Positions 28,694 through 39,814 of a stretch of DNA of 64,000 bases are shown piece by piece (within the stretch, counting starts at the first letter, position 1; the number at the start of each line of letters is the position of its first letter). The stretch spans positions 83,529 to 147,528 of the forward strand of contig WOUQ01000008.1 of NCBI GenBank assembly GCA_009772925.1. The letters run 5' to 3'. Both the position numbers and the translations under genes were made by a program. Source of the DNA: a bacterium. GTDB taxonomy: Bacteria; Pseudomonadota; Gammaproteobacteria; Burkholderiales; Thiobacillaceae. The notes beneath the pieces are model-generated. The model searched no databases. It saw only the letters and a program-made list of their open reading frames with translations, and was not told the origin of the DNA.

Positions 28694-29055
28694 GCGATAG
28701 CGCGCGTCAGCAATCCGGCCGGGCGGGCATGCTTTCCCTGGCCATCAAGGAACGTTCCGCCCTGTTCGCCGCCTACATGCCCTACATCAAGGGCGGTGGC
28801 CTGTTCATCCCGACCAATCGGCCCTATCAGATGGGCGACCAGGTCTACATGTTGCTGACCCTCATGGACGAGCCCAACAAGTTACCGGTTTCCGGCAAGG
28901 TGGTCTGGATCACGCCTTCCGGCGCCCAGGGCAACCGCCAGCAGGGCATAGGCGTGCAGTTCGACGAGAGCGAGGGCGCCGTGTCGGTGCGCCACAAGAT
29001 CGAGGGCATACTCGGCAACGCCATGAAGTCGACCCGCCTGACGCATACGATGTGA
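28690..29055 (+). CDS. pilZ: PilZ-type protein (type IV pilus regulator)
   Basis: A 121-residue PilZ-domain protein starting on ATG 28690, overlapping holB. LSLAIKERSALFAAYMPYIK followed by GGGLFIPTNRPYQMGDQVYM and KLPVSGKVVWITP is the pattern of the founding PilZ member, needed for type IV pili. It lacks the RxxxR and (D/N)xSxxG c-di-GMP-binding motifs, as do the other PilZ orthologues placed after holB, so it probably works through protein partners (PilB and FimX in other bacteria). Confidence 0.9.
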   Translation: MSDSARQQSGRAGMLSLAIKERSALFAAYMPYIKGGGLFIPTNRPYQMGDQVYMLLTLMDEPNKLPVSGKVVWITPSGAQGNRQQGIGVQFDESEGAVSVRHKIEGILGNAMKSTRLTHTM

Positions 29056-29062
29056 TTGAGGT

Positions 29063-29160
29063 GCAGCTTGTAGCTGGTAGCTCGTAGCGGGTGGCTTTTA
29101 TTGCGCGCCGCAGGCGCGGAAAAATACGGCTACAAGCTACCGGCTACGAGCTACCCGCTT
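29063..29160. repeat. Palindromic intergenic element, copy B (upstream of tatD)
   Basis: Modules CTTGTAGCTGGTAGCTCGTAG and GCGGGTGGCT on the left; a core GCGCGCCGCAGGCGCGGAAA (29103-29122); GGCTACAAGCTAC and GGCTACGAGCTACCCGCTT on the right. It is copy A in reverse orientation. It fills almost the whole gap between the PilZ gene and tatD and would supply most of the tatD leader. Confidence 0.8.
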
Positions 29161-29165
29161 AAAAA

Positions 29166-29936
29166 ATGTTCGTCGATTCCCACTGCCACATCGATTTCCC
29201 CGATTTCCAGGAAGGGGTGGAGCCCCTGCTGGCGCGCATGGCCGAGGCCGGCGTGGGGCATGCCCTGTGCGTGGCCGTGAACCTGGAAAACCTGCCACGG
29301 GTACTGGACCTGGCCCGCGCCCATGGCAACCTGTTCGCCTCGGTGGGCGTGCATCCCGACCATGACGAGGGCCGCGAACCCGGTGTCGAGGAACTGGTGG
29401 AACTCGCCGGCCTGCCCAAGGTGGTGGCCATCGGCGAAACCGGCCTGGATTACTACCGCATGCGACGCGAGGAGGTGGACTGGCAGCGGCAACGCTTCCG
29501 GGTCCACATCCGCGCCGCCCGTCGGGCGGGCAAGCCCCTCATCATCCATACCCGTAATGCCGCCGCCGACACCCTGGCCATCATGCAGGAGGAGGGCGCG
29601 GACCAGGCCGGCGGGGTGATGCACTGTTTCACCGAATCCTGGGAGGTGGCGCAAGCCGCCCTGGACATGGGGTTCTACATTTCCTTCTCCGGCATCGTCA
29701 GTTTCAAGAATGCCCTGGAGTTGAAGGAGGTGGCCCGGCGGGTGTCGCTGGACCGCCTGCTGATCGAGACCGACGCACCCTACCTCGCCCCGGTGCCGCA
29801 TCGCGGGCGGCGCAACGAGCCCGCCTACGTGCGCCACGTGGCCGAGGAAATCGCCCGCTTGCGCGGGATTTCGCTGGAGGCGGTGGAGGCGGCCACCACC
29901 GCGAATTTCTTCAGGTTGTTCCGGGCCGCCGCCTGA
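29166..29936 (+). CDS. TatD-family metal-dependent hydrolase
   Basis: A 256-residue TIM-barrel hydrolase with VDSHCHIDFPDF (first metal His pair), GVHPDHDEG, GETGLDYYR, LIIHTRNA, MHCFTESWEVA and LIETDAPYLAP. Family members act as DNA or RNA 3'-exonucleases and on modified nucleotides. The holB-linked branch is usually called YcfH. Only the sequence TTAAAAAATG immediately precedes the start; no clear Shine-Dalgarno sequence is seen because the palindromic element B ends here. Confidence 0.92.
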   Translation: MFVDSHCHIDFPDFQEGVEPLLARMAEAGVGHALCVAVNLENLPRVLDLARAHGNLFASVGVHPDHDEGREPGVEELVELAGLPKVVAIGETGLDYYRMRREEVDWQRQRFRVHIRAARRAGKPLIIHTRNAAADTLAIMQEEGADQAGGVMHCFTESWEVAQAALDMGFYISFSGIVSFKNALELKEVARRVSLDRLLIETDAPYLAPVPHRGRRNEPAYVRHVAEEIARLRGISLEAVEAATTANFFRLFRAAA

Positions 29937-29937
29937 A

Positions 29938-29971
29938 ACGCAAAACGGGCACTGGTGTGCCCGTTTTGCGT
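29938..29971. terminator. Bidirectional terminator between tatD and clpA
   Basis: A perfect 14-base inverted repeat (ACGCAAAACGGGCA, loop CTGGTG, TGCCCGTTTTGCGT) lies between two convergent genes. The T/A-rich stem ends serve either strand. Confidence 0.8.
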
Positions 29972-29983
29972 GTGCCCGCCGCA

Positions 29984-32248
29984 TCAGGCGGGTTCGAGTT
30001 CAGAGCTGAACTGCAGATGGAGGGTCCCGTCTTCGTCGACGTCCAGCGTTACCTCGCCCCCCTCGCTCAGTCGGCCGAACAACAGTTCGTCGGCAAGGGC
30101 CTTGCGGAGGCTGTCCTGGATCAACCTCGACATGGGCCGCGCACCCATCAGGGGATCGAAGCCCTTCTTCGCCAGCCAGGCGCGGAGTCCGTCGGTGAAG
30201 TGGGCTTCCACCTTTCTGGTGTTGAGTTGTTCCTCCAGTTGCATGAGGAACTTGTCCACCACGCGCAGGATGACTTCCTCGGTGAGCGAGGCGAAGGAGA
30301 TGGTGGCATCCAGCCGGTTGCGGAATTCCGGCGTGAACAGCCGCTTGATCTCCGCCATCTCGTCGCCGGCCTTCGAAGCCAGGGTGAAGCCGATGCCGGT
30401 CTTGTTCATGGCCTCGGCGCCGGCGTTGGTGGTCATGATGATGACCACGTTGCGGAAGTCGGCCTTGCGCCCGTTGTTGTCGGTCAGGGTGCCGTGGTCC
30501 ATGACCTGCAGCAGCACGTTGAAGATGTCCGGATGGGCCTTCTCGATCTCGTCCAGCAACAATACCGCGTAGGGGTTCTTGGTAATGGCCTCGGTGAGCA
30601 GGCCACCCTGCTCGAAACCGACATAGCCGGGTGGCGCGCCGATGAGGCGGGAGACCGCGTGGCGTTCCATGTACTCCGACATGTCGAAGCGGATCAGTTC
30701 GACGCCCAGGGTGTAGGCGAGTTGCCGCGCGACCTCGGTCTTGCCGACGCCGGTGGGGCCGGAGAAGAGGAAGGAACCGATGGGTTTGGCTGGATTGCCG
30801 AGGCCCGAGCGGGACATCTTGATGGCCGCGGAGAGGGCGTCGATGGCCTTGTCCTGGCCGAACACCACGGCCTTCAGGTCGCGGTCCAGGCTCTTCAGGG
30901 CGTTGCGCTCGTCGTTGGCGACGGTCTTCGCCGGCACCCGGGCGATCTTGGCGACGATATCCTCGATCTCCTTGGGTGTGATGACCTTCTTTTGCTTGGA
31001 CTTGGGCTGGATGCGCTGGGCGGCGCCGGCCTCGTCGATGACGTCGATGGCCTTGTCCGGCAGATGGCGGTCGTTGATGTAGCGGGCGGACAGTTCGGCC
31101 GCGGTGGACAGGGCACCCTGCGTGTATTTGACGCCGTGGTGCGACTCGAAGCGGGATTTCAGGCCCTTGAGAATCTGCACGGTCTCCTCGACGGAGGGTT
31201 CTTTCACGTCGATCTTCTGGAAACGGCGGGAGAGGGCGTGGTCCTTCTCGAAGATGCCGCGAAACTCGGTATAGGTCGTGGCGCCGATGCAGCGCAACTG
31301 CCCGGCCGACAAGGCGGGCTTCAACAGATTGGACGCGTCCAGGGTGCCGCCGGAAGCCGCGCCGGCACCGATGACGGTATGGATCTCGTCGATGAACAGA
31401 ATGGCCTTGGGATTGCCGGCCAGTTGCTTGATGACGGCCTTCATGCGCTGTTCGAAATCCCCCCGGTACTTGGTGCCGGCGAGCAGGGCGCCCATGTCCA
31501 GGGCATAGACCGTCGAGCCTTCGAGAATCTCTGGCACATTGTGTTCGACCAGGCGCCGCGCCAGGCCTTCCGCGATGGCGGTCTTGCCGACGCCGGCCTC
31601 GCCCACCAGCAGCGGATTGTTCTTGCGCCGGCGGCACAGGGTCTGGATCACCCGTTCCAGTTCCAGATCACGGCCGATGAGGGGGTCGATCTTGCCGGAC
31701 AGGGCCAGCGCGTTGAGATTGTTGGTGAAGGATTCCAGCGGCGAGGCGGCCTTATCCTCGCCTTCCTGTGCCTCGCCCGCGCTGTCGCCACGGGCTCCGG
31801 CGGAGGATTCCTGGGGCGTCTTGGCGATGCCGTGCGAGATGAAGTTGACCACATCGAGCCGGCTGAGGCCCTGCTGGGACAGAAAGTGCAGGGCGTGGGA
31901 ATCCTTCTCGCCGAAAATGGCCACCAGTACGTTGGCGCCGGTGACCTCCTTCTTGCCGGAGGATTGCACATGCAGGATGGCGCGCTGGATGACGCGCTGG
32001 AAACCCAGAGTGGGCTGGGTGTCGACGTCGGCCTCGCCAGGCACTCGCGGTGTATGACGCTCGATGAAATCGGCCAGCTTCTTGCGCAGGTCCTCGATAT
32101 TCGCCGTGCAGGCCCGCAGCACTTCCGCCGCCGAGGGATTGTCGAGCATGGCCAGCAGCAGATGCTCCACGGTGATGAATTCGTGGCGTTTCTGCCTGGC
32201 GTCCATGAAGGCCATGTGCAGACTGACTTCCAACTCCTGGGCGATCAT
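29984..32248 (-). CDS. clpA: ATP-dependent Clp protease ATP-binding subunit ClpA
   Basis: Unfoldase partner of ClpP, 754 residues from ATG 32248. An N-terminal Clp repeat domain ([20 protein letters not shown]) is followed by two AAA+ modules with Walker A motifs [13 protein letters not shown] and [13 protein letters not shown]. The absence of a long middle coiled coil distinguishes it from ClpB. The start overlaps the clpS stop by 4 bases; an in-frame start further upstream would lie within clpS and is not family-like. Confidence 0.97.
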   Translation of the reverse strand: MIAQELEVSLHMAFMDARQKRHEFITVEHLLLAMLDNPSAAEVLRACTANIEDLRKKLADFIERHTPRVPGEADVDTQPTLGFQRVIQRAILHVQSSGKKEVTGANVLVAIFGEKDSHALHFLSQQGLSRLDVVNFISHGIAKTPQESSAGARGDSAGEAQEGEDKAASPLESFTNNLNALALSGKIDPLIGRDLELERVIQTLCRRRKNNPLLVGEAGVGKTAIAEGLARRLVEHNVPEILEGSTVYALDMGALLAGTKYRGDFEQRMKAVIKQLAGNPKAILFIDEIHTVIGAGAASGGTLDASNLLKPALSAGQLRCIGATTYTEFRGIFEKDHALSRRFQKIDVKEPSVEETVQILKGLKSRFESHHGVKYTQGALSTAAELSARYINDRHLPDKAIDVIDEAGAAQRIQPKSKQKKVITPKEIEDIVAKIARVPAKTVANDERNALKSLDRDLKAVVFGQDKAIDALSAAIKMSRSGLGNPAKPIGSFLFSGPTGVGKTEVARQLAYTLGVELIRFDMSEYMERHAVSRLIGAPPGYVGFEQGGLLTEAITKNPYAVLLLDEIEKAHPDIFNVLLQVMDHGTLTDNNGRKADFRNVVIIMTTNAGAEAMNKTGIGFTLASKAGDEMAEIKRLFTPEFRNRLDATISFASLTEEVILRVVDKFLMQLEEQLNTRKVEAHFTDGLRAWLAKKGFDPLMGARPMSRLIQDSLRKALADELLFGRLSEGGEVTLDVDEDGTLHLQFSSELEPA

Positions 32249-32556
32249 TCGTTTTCCTCCATCACGCACTGCAGTGGGTGCTGGTGTTCGCGCGCATGAT
32301 CCGTCACCTGTCGCACCTTGGTTTCCGCCACGTCGCGGGGGTAGACGCCAGCCAACCCCGCACCCTCATTATGCACTTTGAGCATGACCCGTGTGGCTTG
32401 TTCACGGTCCATGAGAAAAAAACGCTGCAGCACGCCGATGACGAAATCCATGGGCGTGAAATCGTCATTAAGAAGCAAAACCTTATATAGCGGTGGCGGC
32501 GGGCGGACGCTTAATTCCGTGCCCGAGTCCAATTGTTCGAGATGCCTGACTGCCAT
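32245..32556 (-). CDS. clpS: ClpA adaptor protein ClpS
   Basis: N-end rule adaptor that delivers substrates with bulky hydrophobic N-termini to ClpAP. A 103-residue protein with [20 protein letters not shown], the hallmark substrate-binding surface, and the C-terminal core [15 protein letters not shown] chose ATG 32556 ([15 protein letters not shown]); the frame is open upstream to 32694 but that part is low-quality coding and lies across a hairpin. Confidence 0.95.
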   Translation of the reverse strand: MAVRHLEQLDSGTELSVRPPPPLYKVLLLNDDFTPMDFVIGVLQRFFLMDREQATRVMLKVHNEGAGLAGVYPRDVAETKVRQVTDHAREHQHPLQCVMEENE

Positions 32557-32617
32557 GGTTGCGAGCCGATGCGCTGTGGAATTGATTGTGGCGGCGTGAA
32601 GATTTTTTTCAAGCCGA

Positions 32618-32647
32618 TTGACGGAATGGATATTTGCCGGGTAAAAA
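32618..32647 (+). promoter_or_regulatory. Possible promoter of the cold-shock gene
   Basis: TTGACG (32618-32623), an 18-base spacer and TAAAAA (32642-32647) lie 76 bases before the cold-shock ATG, which would give a structured leader of about 70 bases. Confidence 0.35.
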
Positions 32648-32663
32648 GCCGCCGTTTGGCGGC
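32642..32663 (-). terminator. Hairpin with T-run on the minus strand, upstream of clpS
   Basis: GCCGCC-GTTT-GGCGGC (32648-32663) reads on the minus strand as a hairpin followed at once by TTTTTAC, the form of an intrinsic terminator. It would block minus-strand transcripts entering clpS from the cold-shock gene side; on the plus strand the same stem sits at the predicted 5' end of the cold-shock mRNA. Confidence 0.45.
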
Positions 32664-32723
32664 GGAGCGCTTTTTTCCGGGCTGAACGGGTCAATTGTTT
32701 TGTTTTGCTTAGGAGCAGTTTAG

Positions 32724-32927
32724 ATGGCCACTGGCACTGTGAAATGGTTCAACGATTCAAAAGGCTTCGGCTTCATCACCCCGGACGGCGGTGGTGACGA
32801 CGTGTTTGCCCACTTTTCCGCCATTCAGAGCAAAGGCTTCAAGAGCCTGAAGGAAAACCAGCGTGTGACCTTCGATGTGGTGGATGGTCCCAAGGGCAAA
32901 CAAGCCTCCAATATCCAGCCGATGTAA
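32724..32927 (+). CDS. Cold-shock-domain protein (CspA family)
   Basis: A 67-residue single OB-fold nucleic acid chaperone: [18 protein letters not shown] (RNP1 KGFGFI) and [10 protein letters not shown] (RNP2 VFAHF). The ribosome site TAGGAGC lies before ATG 32724. A structured leader fits post-transcriptional control seen in this family. It is divergent from clpSA. Confidence 0.95.
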   Translation: MATGTVKWFNDSKGFGFITPDGGGDDVFAHFSAIQSKGFKSLKENQRVTFDVVDGPKGKQASNIQPM

Positions 32928-32936
32928 GAGTCGGTG

Positions 32937-32982
32937 CCGGTGTAATCCGGTTTTTCGGCGGGCGGGGCCATTGCCGCCCGCC
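32937..32982 (+). terminator. Terminator region after the cold-shock gene
   Basis: A short CCGG-TGTAAT-CCGG stem followed by TTTTT (32937-32955) is directly followed by a stronger GGCGGGCGG / CCGCCCGCC hairpin (32957-32982) that has no T-run. The first part resembles a weak intrinsic terminator. Confidence 0.5.
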
Positions 32983-33037
32983 AACCCCGGCCCCCTGTGC
33001 TATACGTCAAACAAGACGTTGGCGCAGGAGAGGCCAG

Positions 33038-33221
33038 ATGAACACCCCCCATCAGGTTCCACCCATTGACGTGACACCGGGCAAAGCGCCGGGGAGCGAA
33101 CTTGCGCATCTGCTTGCGGGCCTGGAACGCCAGAAGGAAGAACTGGGTCCCATCGCCGACGAGTTGATCGGCCTGCTGCACCACCTCGGGGTGGATCTCC
33201 CGCCCCGAGGCGACAAGCGCC

Positions 33222-33241
<20 letters not shown>
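33038..33241 (+). CDS. Small hypothetical protein
   Basis: A 67-residue product I do not recognise. It starts at ATG 33038 after GGAGAGGCC, a good ribosome site. The N-terminal 20 residues are proline-rich and likely disordered ([19 protein letters not shown]); the rest is predicted helical and amphipathic ([20 protein letters not shown], then [11 protein letters not shown]). There is no signal peptide. Its last 20 bases overlap the convergent icd gene. Reasonable start context and composition suggest a real gene. Confidence 0.55.
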
Positions 33242-34463
<1,222 letters not shown>

Positions 34464-34497
34464 GATGACTCCTGGTCGAGATACGAAAAAACCGCTG

Positions 34498-35034
34498 ATG
34501 GCCCGCATTCTCCTGTTCAACAAACCTTATGGCGTATTGAGCCAGTTCACGTCCGAGGACGGACATCCGGGGCTCAAGGAATTCATCCCGATACCGGGGG
34601 TGTACGCGGCGGGGCGCCTGGATGCGGATAGTGAAGGCCTGCTGATTCTAACCGACGATGGTGCGCTACAGCATCGGCTGGCCGATCCACGCCACAAGCT
34701 GCCCAAAACTTACTGGGCCCAGGTCGAGGGGGCGCCGGACGACACCGACCTTGAGCCTCTGCGCCGGCCCATGGACCTGGGTGATTTCATCAGCCTACCG
34801 GCGCGCGTCCGCCTGATGGACGAGCCGACGCAGCTCTGGCCGCGCGATCCGCCGGTGCGATTCCGCAAGGCCATTCCCACCACCTGGATCGAGCTGGTCC
34901 TGCTTGAAGGCAAGAACCGCCAGGTACGGCGCATGACCGCCAAGGCCGGATTTCCCACCTTGCGCCTGGTTCGCGCTGCCATCGGCGATTACACCCTGCA
35001 AGGACTGGCGTCCGGGCAGTGGCGCGAGGCATGA
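34498..35034 (+). CDS. rluE: 23S rRNA pseudouridine synthase, RluE type
   Basis: A 178-residue pseudouridine synthase of the RsuA/RluB/E/F family without an S4 domain, as expected for RluE (modifies 23S U2457 in E. coli). Motifs: [15 protein letters not shown], catalytic Asp in [28 protein letters not shown], and the C-terminal [23 protein letters not shown] 34498 gives the standard N-terminus. The promoter must lie within the first codons of the divergent icd gene. Confidence 0.93.
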   Translation: MARILLFNKPYGVLSQFTSEDGHPGLKEFIPIPGVYAAGRLDADSEGLLILTDDGALQHRLADPRHKLPKTYWAQVEGAPDDTDLEPLRRPMDLGDFISLPARVRLMDEPTQLWPRDPPVRFRKAIPTTWIELVLLEGKNRQVRRMTAKAGFPTLRLVRAAIGDYTLQGLASGQWREA

Positions 35035-35064
35035 CGCGAAACGGCTGACGGCGCCCTCCGGCGC

Positions 35065-36396
35065 TCAATGTCGGCCGGCGATGCGTTCGCGCCAGGCGTG
35101 GGCTCGGGCCAGGGCCTCCGAGGCATCCACCCGTATGCTTTGCCCGCCGGCGACGACGGCCCGGCCGTTGACCCAGACATGGCTCACCTGTTCCCGTCCG
35201 GCGCAGTAGACCAGTTGGGAGACCGGGTCGTAACAGGGCTGGCTGCGCAGCGCCGCCAGATCCACCGCCACCACGTCGGCCGACTTGCCGACCTCCAGGG
35301 AGCCGATGCGATCGTCCAGTCCGAGGGCGCGGGCGCCCGCCAGGGTGGCCATTTCCAGCGCACGGTGCGCCGGCAGCACGGCCGGGTCGCCCGCCACGCC
35401 CTTCGCCAGCAGCGCGGCCAGGCGCATTTCCGCGAACAGGTCCAGGCGGTTGTTGCTGGCCGCGCCGTCGCTGCCGATGCCGACGTTGACGCCCGCCGCC
35501 AGCAGCCTGGCCACCGGCGCGAAGCCGCTGGCCAGCTTGAGATTGGAGGCGGGGCAGTGGGCGACGTGGCAGCCGTGGGTGGCCAGCGTGTCGATCTCCT
35601 CTTCGCTCACATGCACTGCGTGCACCGCCGTCAGATTCGGCCCCAGCAGGCCCAGGCCCCGGAGCCGGGCGAGGGGGCGCAGGCCGTGGTGCTGCAGGCT
35701 GTGGCGGATCTCGTCCTCGGTTTCGTGGACGTGCATGTGCACCGGCAGGTCCAACTGGGCGGCATAGGTGACGACCTTCTCCAGTGCCCGGTCGCCCACG
35801 CTGTAGGGTGCGTGCGGAGCCAGGCAGAAACGGACCAGTTCATGGTCCCGCCACGTATCCCGCACCGCCAGGCCCTTGCCCAGATAGTCGTCCGGGTCGG
35901 CGGCGTAGGGGGTGGTCGCATCCAGCACGATGATGCCGGCGGCGATGCGCATGCCGGTTTCCACCGCCGCTTCCACCGCCGCTTCCGGAAAGAAGTACAT
36001 GTCGTTGAAACAGGTGATGCCGCCTTCCAGCATTTCCAAGCAGGCCAGACGGGTGCCGTCGCGCACGAAATCGGCGCATACGTGGCGGCCCTCGGCCGGC
36101 CAGATGTGTTGCGTCAGCCAGCTCATCAGCGGCAGGTCGTCGGCGTAACCGCGTAGCAGGTTCATGGCCGCGTGCGTGTGCAGGTTGACCAGGCCGGGCA
36201 TGAGGACATGGCCCGGCAGGCGCAGGCGTTCGGCCACCTTCCAGGCATCGGCCTGGGAAGTCGGCGCCAGCGCGGCGATGCGGCCGTCGCGCAGCAGCAG
36301 GCTGTGCTGCTCCAGGACCCGGCCGCTCGGTCGCACCGGCACGATCCAGCCGGCATCGATGCGCAGATCGGCGTGCGGGTCGGGCGGTGGGCTCAT
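35065..36396 (-). CDS. mtaD: TRZ/ATZ-family amidohydrolase (5-methylthioadenosine / S-adenosylhomocysteine deaminase type)
   Basis: A 443-residue metal-dependent deaminase: NLHTHAAMNLLRGYADDLP (first metal His pair), HVHETEDEIRHSLQ, HCPASNLKLASG and the catalytic Asp in GIGSDGAASNNRLDLF. The family deaminates MTA, SAH or related purines; the exact substrate cannot be fixed from motifs alone. It is divergent from gyrA with a 148-base gap. Confidence 0.88.
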   Translation of the reverse strand: MSPPPDPHADLRIDAGWIVPVRPSGRVLEQHSLLLRDGRIAALAPTSQADAWKVAERLRLPGHVLMPGLVNLHTHAAMNLLRGYADDLPLMSWLTQHIWPAEGRHVCADFVRDGTRLACLEMLEGGITCFNDMYFFPEAAVEAAVETGMRIAAGIIVLDATTPYAADPDDYLGKGLAVRDTWRDHELVRFCLAPHAPYSVGDRALEKVVTYAAQLDLPVHMHVHETEDEIRHSLQHHGLRPLARLRGLGLLGPNLTAVHAVHVSEEEIDTLATHGCHVAHCPASNLKLASGFAPVARLLAAGVNVGIGSDGAASNNRLDLFAEMRLAALLAKGVAGDPAVLPAHRALEMATLAGARALGLDDRIGSLEVGKSADVVAVDLAALRSQPCYDPVSQLVYCAGREQVSHVWVNGRAVVAGGQSIRVDASEALARAHAWRERIAGRH

Positions 36397-36544
36397 GGCG
36401 GGCTCCGGACGGGCGGGAAGGGGGGCAATGCTACCGGCAAGGCGGGTTTCGAGTCACTTTTCCGGGGGTTGCAGGGGGGGTACGTGCTAAAATCGCGCGG
36501 ATTTTTGCCCACCATAACAACTCCTTAAAGAGACCGCTTCCCCC

Positions 36545-39112
36545 ATGGAAAACCAGTTCGCCAAAGAGACGCTCCCGGTCAGCCTGGAAGAGGAGATGCG
36601 CCGCTCCTACCTCGATTACGCCATGAGCGTGATCGTCGGCCGGGCACTGCCGGACGTGCGTGATGGCTTGAAGCCGGTGCACCGGCGCGTGCTGTTCGCC
36701 ATGCACGAGCTGAACAACGACTGGAACAAGGCCTACAAGAAATCCGCCCGCGTGGTCGGCGACGTTATCGGTAAATACCACCCCCACGGTGACACGGCGG
36801 TGTACGACACCATCGTGCGTATGGCCCAGGACTTCTCCCTGCGCTACCCCCTGGTGGACGGCCAGGGCAACTTCGGTTCCGTGGACGGCGACAACGCCGC
36901 CGCCATGCGTTACACAGAAATCCGCATGGCCAAGCTGGCCCACGAACTGCTGGCCGACATCGACAGGGAGACCGTCGACTTCGGCCCCAACTACGACGGT
37001 TCGGAGCAGGAACCCCTGATCCTGCCGGCCAAGTTTCCCAACCTGCTGGTGAACGGCTCCACCGGCATTGCCGTGGGCATGGCGACCAACATCCCGCCCC
37101 ACAACATGAACGAGATCGTCGATGCCTGCCTGGCGGTGCTGCGCGATCCGTTCATCGACATCGAAGACCTGATCGACATCGTCCCCGCCCCCGATTTCCC
37201 CACCGCCGGCATCATCTATGGCACGGCGGGCGTGAAGGACGGCTACCGCACCGGCCGCGGCCGCGTGGTGATGCGCGCCAAGTGCCATTTCGAGGACATC
37301 GACAAGGCCGGCGGCCGCCAGTCGGTGATCATCGACGAGCTGCCCTATCAGGTGAACAAGGCCAACCTGTGCGCCAAGATCGGCGAGCTGGTGCGCGAGA
37401 AGCGCCTGGAAGGCATCAGCGAGATCCGCGACGAGTCGGACAAGTCCGGCATGCGTGTGGTCATCGAGTTGAAGCGCGGCGAAGTGCCGGAAGTGATCCT
37501 GAACAATCTGTACAAAGAGACGCAGATGCAGGACACCTTCGGCATGAACATGGTGGCCCTGCTGGACGGCCAGCCGCGTCTGTTGAACCTGAAGCAGTTC
37601 CTGGAAGCCTTCCTCAAGCACCGCCGCGAGGTGGTGACCCGGCGCACCCAGTTCGAGCTGAAGAAGGCCCGCGACCGCGGCCACATCCTCGAAGGCCTGG
37701 CCGTGGCCCTGGCCAACGTCGACGAGATCATCGCCCTGATCAAGGCCAGCGCCACCCCGCCGGAAGCCAAGGCCGCCCTGCTGTCGCGGCCCTGGCGCTC
37801 GAAGGTGGTGGAAGACATGCTGATCCGCGCCGCCGGCGATCTGCTGGGGCCCAAGACCGACGCCTTCCGGCCCCAGGACCTGGCGCCCGAGTTCGGTCTG
37901 CACAAGCAGGGTTACTTCCTCACCGAAGTCCAGGCCCAGGCCATCCTGGATCTGCGCCTGCAGCGCCTCACCGGCCTGGAGCAGGACAAGATCGTCGGCG
38001 AATACGGCGAGGTCATGGAGCGCATCGCCGACCTGCTGGACATCCTCGACAAGCCCGAGCGGGTCACCGAGATCATCGCCACCGAACTGGCAGAAATCAA
38101 AGCCGCCTTTGGCGACAAGCGCCGTTCCGAGATCGTCGTCCATGCACAGGAAATGTCCATGGAAGACCTCATCACGCCGCAGGATGTGGTGGTGACCCTC
38201 TCTAGCACTGGCTACATCAAGGCCCAGGTTCTCGACGAATACCGCACCCAGAAGCGTGGCGGCCGGGGCAAGATGGCGGCGGGCACCAAGGAAGAGGATT
38301 TCATCGACAACCTGTTCATTGCCAACACCCACGACTACATTCTCTGCTTCACCAGCCGGGGCCGCATGTTCTGGCTCAAGGTCTACGAGGTGCCGCAGGG
38401 CGGCCGCGCGGCGCGGGGCAAGCCCATCGTCAACCTGCTCAAGCTGGAGGAGAACGAGAAGGTCACCGCCATCCTGCCGGTGAAGGAGTTCGACGATCAG
38501 CACTACGTGTTCATGGCCACCGCCCTGGGCACGGTCAAGAAGACCCCGCTTTCCGATTTCTCCCGCCCGCGCAGCGCCGGCATCATCGCCGTCAACCTGG
38601 ACGAGGGCGACCATCTGGTGGGCGTCGCCATCACCAACGGCATGCAGCAGATCATGCTGTTCTCCGACGAGGGCAAGGCCAACCGCTTCGATGAGGAAGA
38701 GGTGCGCTCCATGGGCCGTCTGGCCCGCGGCGTGCGCGGCATCAAGCTGCCCGCCGGCGCCGAGGTGATCGCCCTGCTGGTCACGGAAAACGACGAACAG
38801 CAGGTGCTGGCCGCCACCGAGAACGGCTACGGCAAGCGCACCCCGGTGGGCGAATACTCCAAGCACGGCCGCGGCGGCCAGGGCGTCATCGCCATCTCCA
38901 CCTCGGCGCGCAACGGCAAGGTGGTGGGCGCGGTGCTGGTGGAGTCGGACGACGAGGTCATGCTCATCACCACCGGCGGCGTGCTGATCCGCACCCGGGT
39001 CAAGGAAATCCGCGCGGCCGGCCGCTCCACCATGGGCGTCACCCTCATCAATCTGGGCGAGGGCGAGAAGCTGTCGGGCCTGCAGCCGGTGCTGGACTCG
39101 GAAGAAGACTGA
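36545..39112 (+). CDS. gyrA: DNA gyrase subunit A
   Basis: Catalytic subunit of gyrase, 855 residues, that cleaves and rejoins DNA. Active-site tyrosine Tyr123 lies in [11 protein letters not shown]. The quinolone-resistance region [10 protein letters not shown] has Thr84 and Asp88 at positions matching E. coli Ser83 and Asp87; Thr is a natural variant in several genera and is not by itself evidence of resistance. The C-terminal half holds six beta-pinwheel repeats, with the GyrA box as KRGGRGKM. The preceding bases AAAGAGACC give a modest ribosome site. Confidence 0.97.
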   Translation: MENQFAKETLPVSLEEEMRRSYLDYAMSVIVGRALPDVRDGLKPVHRRVLFAMHELNNDWNKAYKKSARVVGDVIGKYHPHGDTAVYDTIVRMAQDFSLRYPLVDGQGNFGSVDGDNAAAMRYTEIRMAKLAHELLADIDRETVDFGPNYDGSEQEPLILPAKFPNLLVNGSTGIAVGMATNIPPHNMNEIVDACLAVLRDPFIDIEDLIDIVPAPDFPTAGIIYGTAGVKDGYRTGRGRVVMRAKCHFEDIDKAGGRQSVIIDELPYQVNKANLCAKIGELVREKRLEGISEIRDESDKSGMRVVIELKRGEVPEVILNNLYKETQMQDTFGMNMVALLDGQPRLLNLKQFLEAFLKHRREVVTRRTQFELKKARDRGHILEGLAVALANVDEIIALIKASATPPEAKAALLSRPWRSKVVEDMLIRAAGDLLGPKTDAFRPQDLAPEFGLHKQGYFLTEVQAQAILDLRLQRLTGLEQDKIVGEYGEVMERIADLLDILDKPERVTEIIATELAEIKAAFGDKRRSEIVVHAQEMSMEDLITPQDVVVTLSSTGYIKAQVLDEYRTQKRGGRGKMAAGTKEEDFIDNLFIANTHDYILCFTSRGRMFWLKVYEVPQGGRAARGKPIVNLLKLEENEKVTAILPVKEFDDQHYVFMATALGTVKKTPLSDFSRPRSAGIIAVNLDEGDHLVGVAITNGMQQIMLFSDEGKANRFDEEEVRSMGRLARGVRGIKLPAGAEVIALLVTENDEQQVLAATENGYGKRTPVGEYSKHGRGGQGVIAISTSARNGKVVGAVLVESDDEVMLITTGGVLIRTRVKEIRAAGRSTMGVTLINLGEGEKLSGLQPVLDSEED

Positions 39113-39210
39113 GCGCCCCCATCCCGGACCTATCCGCCACGCAGCCGGCGCCGCCCGCCTCAAGCCGTGGCGGTACGTGCCGATAATCCACGGTCAAAGG
39201 AGGAAACAAC

Positions 39211-39798
39211 ATGTCCACCGCCATCATCTTCTGGACCCTGGTCGTCATCCTGCTGATCTACGGCGTGGTGATCTACAACGCCCTGGTGCAGCTCAAGCAC
39301 AACGTTTCCAAGGCCTGGTCGAACATCGACGTGCTGCTCAAGCAGCGCCACGACGAGTTGCCCAAGCTGGTGGAAGCCTGCCGCCAGTACAAGCAGTTCG
39401 AGCAGGACACCCTGCAGAAGGTGACCGAGGCGCGCGCCCGCGTGCAGGCCGCCAGCCAGGCCCAGGACATCCCCGCCCTGGGGCTCGCCGAAAGCGCCCT
39501 GCGCGCTGGCCTGGGCCAGATCTTCGCGGTGGTCGAGGCCTATCCGGAACTGCGCGCCAACGAGCAGTTCAACCAGCTCATGGCCCGCATCACCGGCCTG
39601 GAGGAAGCCATTGCCGACCGGCGCGAGTTCTACAACGAGAGCGTCAATGTCCACAACGTGCGGGTCGAGCAGTTCCCGGACAACTTCGTCGCCCGCCTGT
39701 TCGGCTTCGCCCTGCGTCCCCTGCTCAGCTTCCCGGCCTCGGACCTCAAGGACGTCGACGTGAAGGCCCTGTTCGCAGGCGGCAACGCCCAGGCCTGA
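39211..39798 (+). CDS. lemA: LemA family membrane protein
   Basis: A 195-residue protein with one N-terminal transmembrane helix (IIFWTLVVILLIYGVVIYNALV) and a coiled helical body: VSKAWSNIDVLLKQRHDELPKLVEA, then NEQFNQLMARITGLEEAI and REFYNESVNVHNVRVEQFP, the LemA signature. Function is not established; LemA proteins often sit next to a membrane protease or a GIDE-type gene, as here. A strong AAAGGAGG site precedes the ATG. The next gene begins 16 bases later. Confidence 0.93.
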   Translation: MSTAIIFWTLVVILLIYGVVIYNALVQLKHNVSKAWSNIDVLLKQRHDELPKLVEACRQYKQFEQDTLQKVTEARARVQAASQAQDIPALGLAESALRAGLGQIFAVVEAYPELRANEQFNQLMARITGLEEAIADRREFYNESVNVHNVRVEQFPDNFVARLFGFALRPLLSFPASDLKDVDVKALFAGGNAQA

Positions 39799-39814
39799 GC
39801 CCCCGCGTCCGGCC

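Noticed and set aside
36790..36810. Quinolone-resistance mutation in gyrA (Thr at the Ser83-equivalent position)
   Set aside because: Threonine occurs naturally at this position in several genera, so it is not evidence of acquired resistance.
36431..39163. Long open frames antisense to gyrA (and similarly opposite rpsA and clpA)
   Set aside because: They arise from GC-rich codon bias of the true genes on the other strand; compositions are biased (His/Val/Gly/Asp rich) and no family features are seen.
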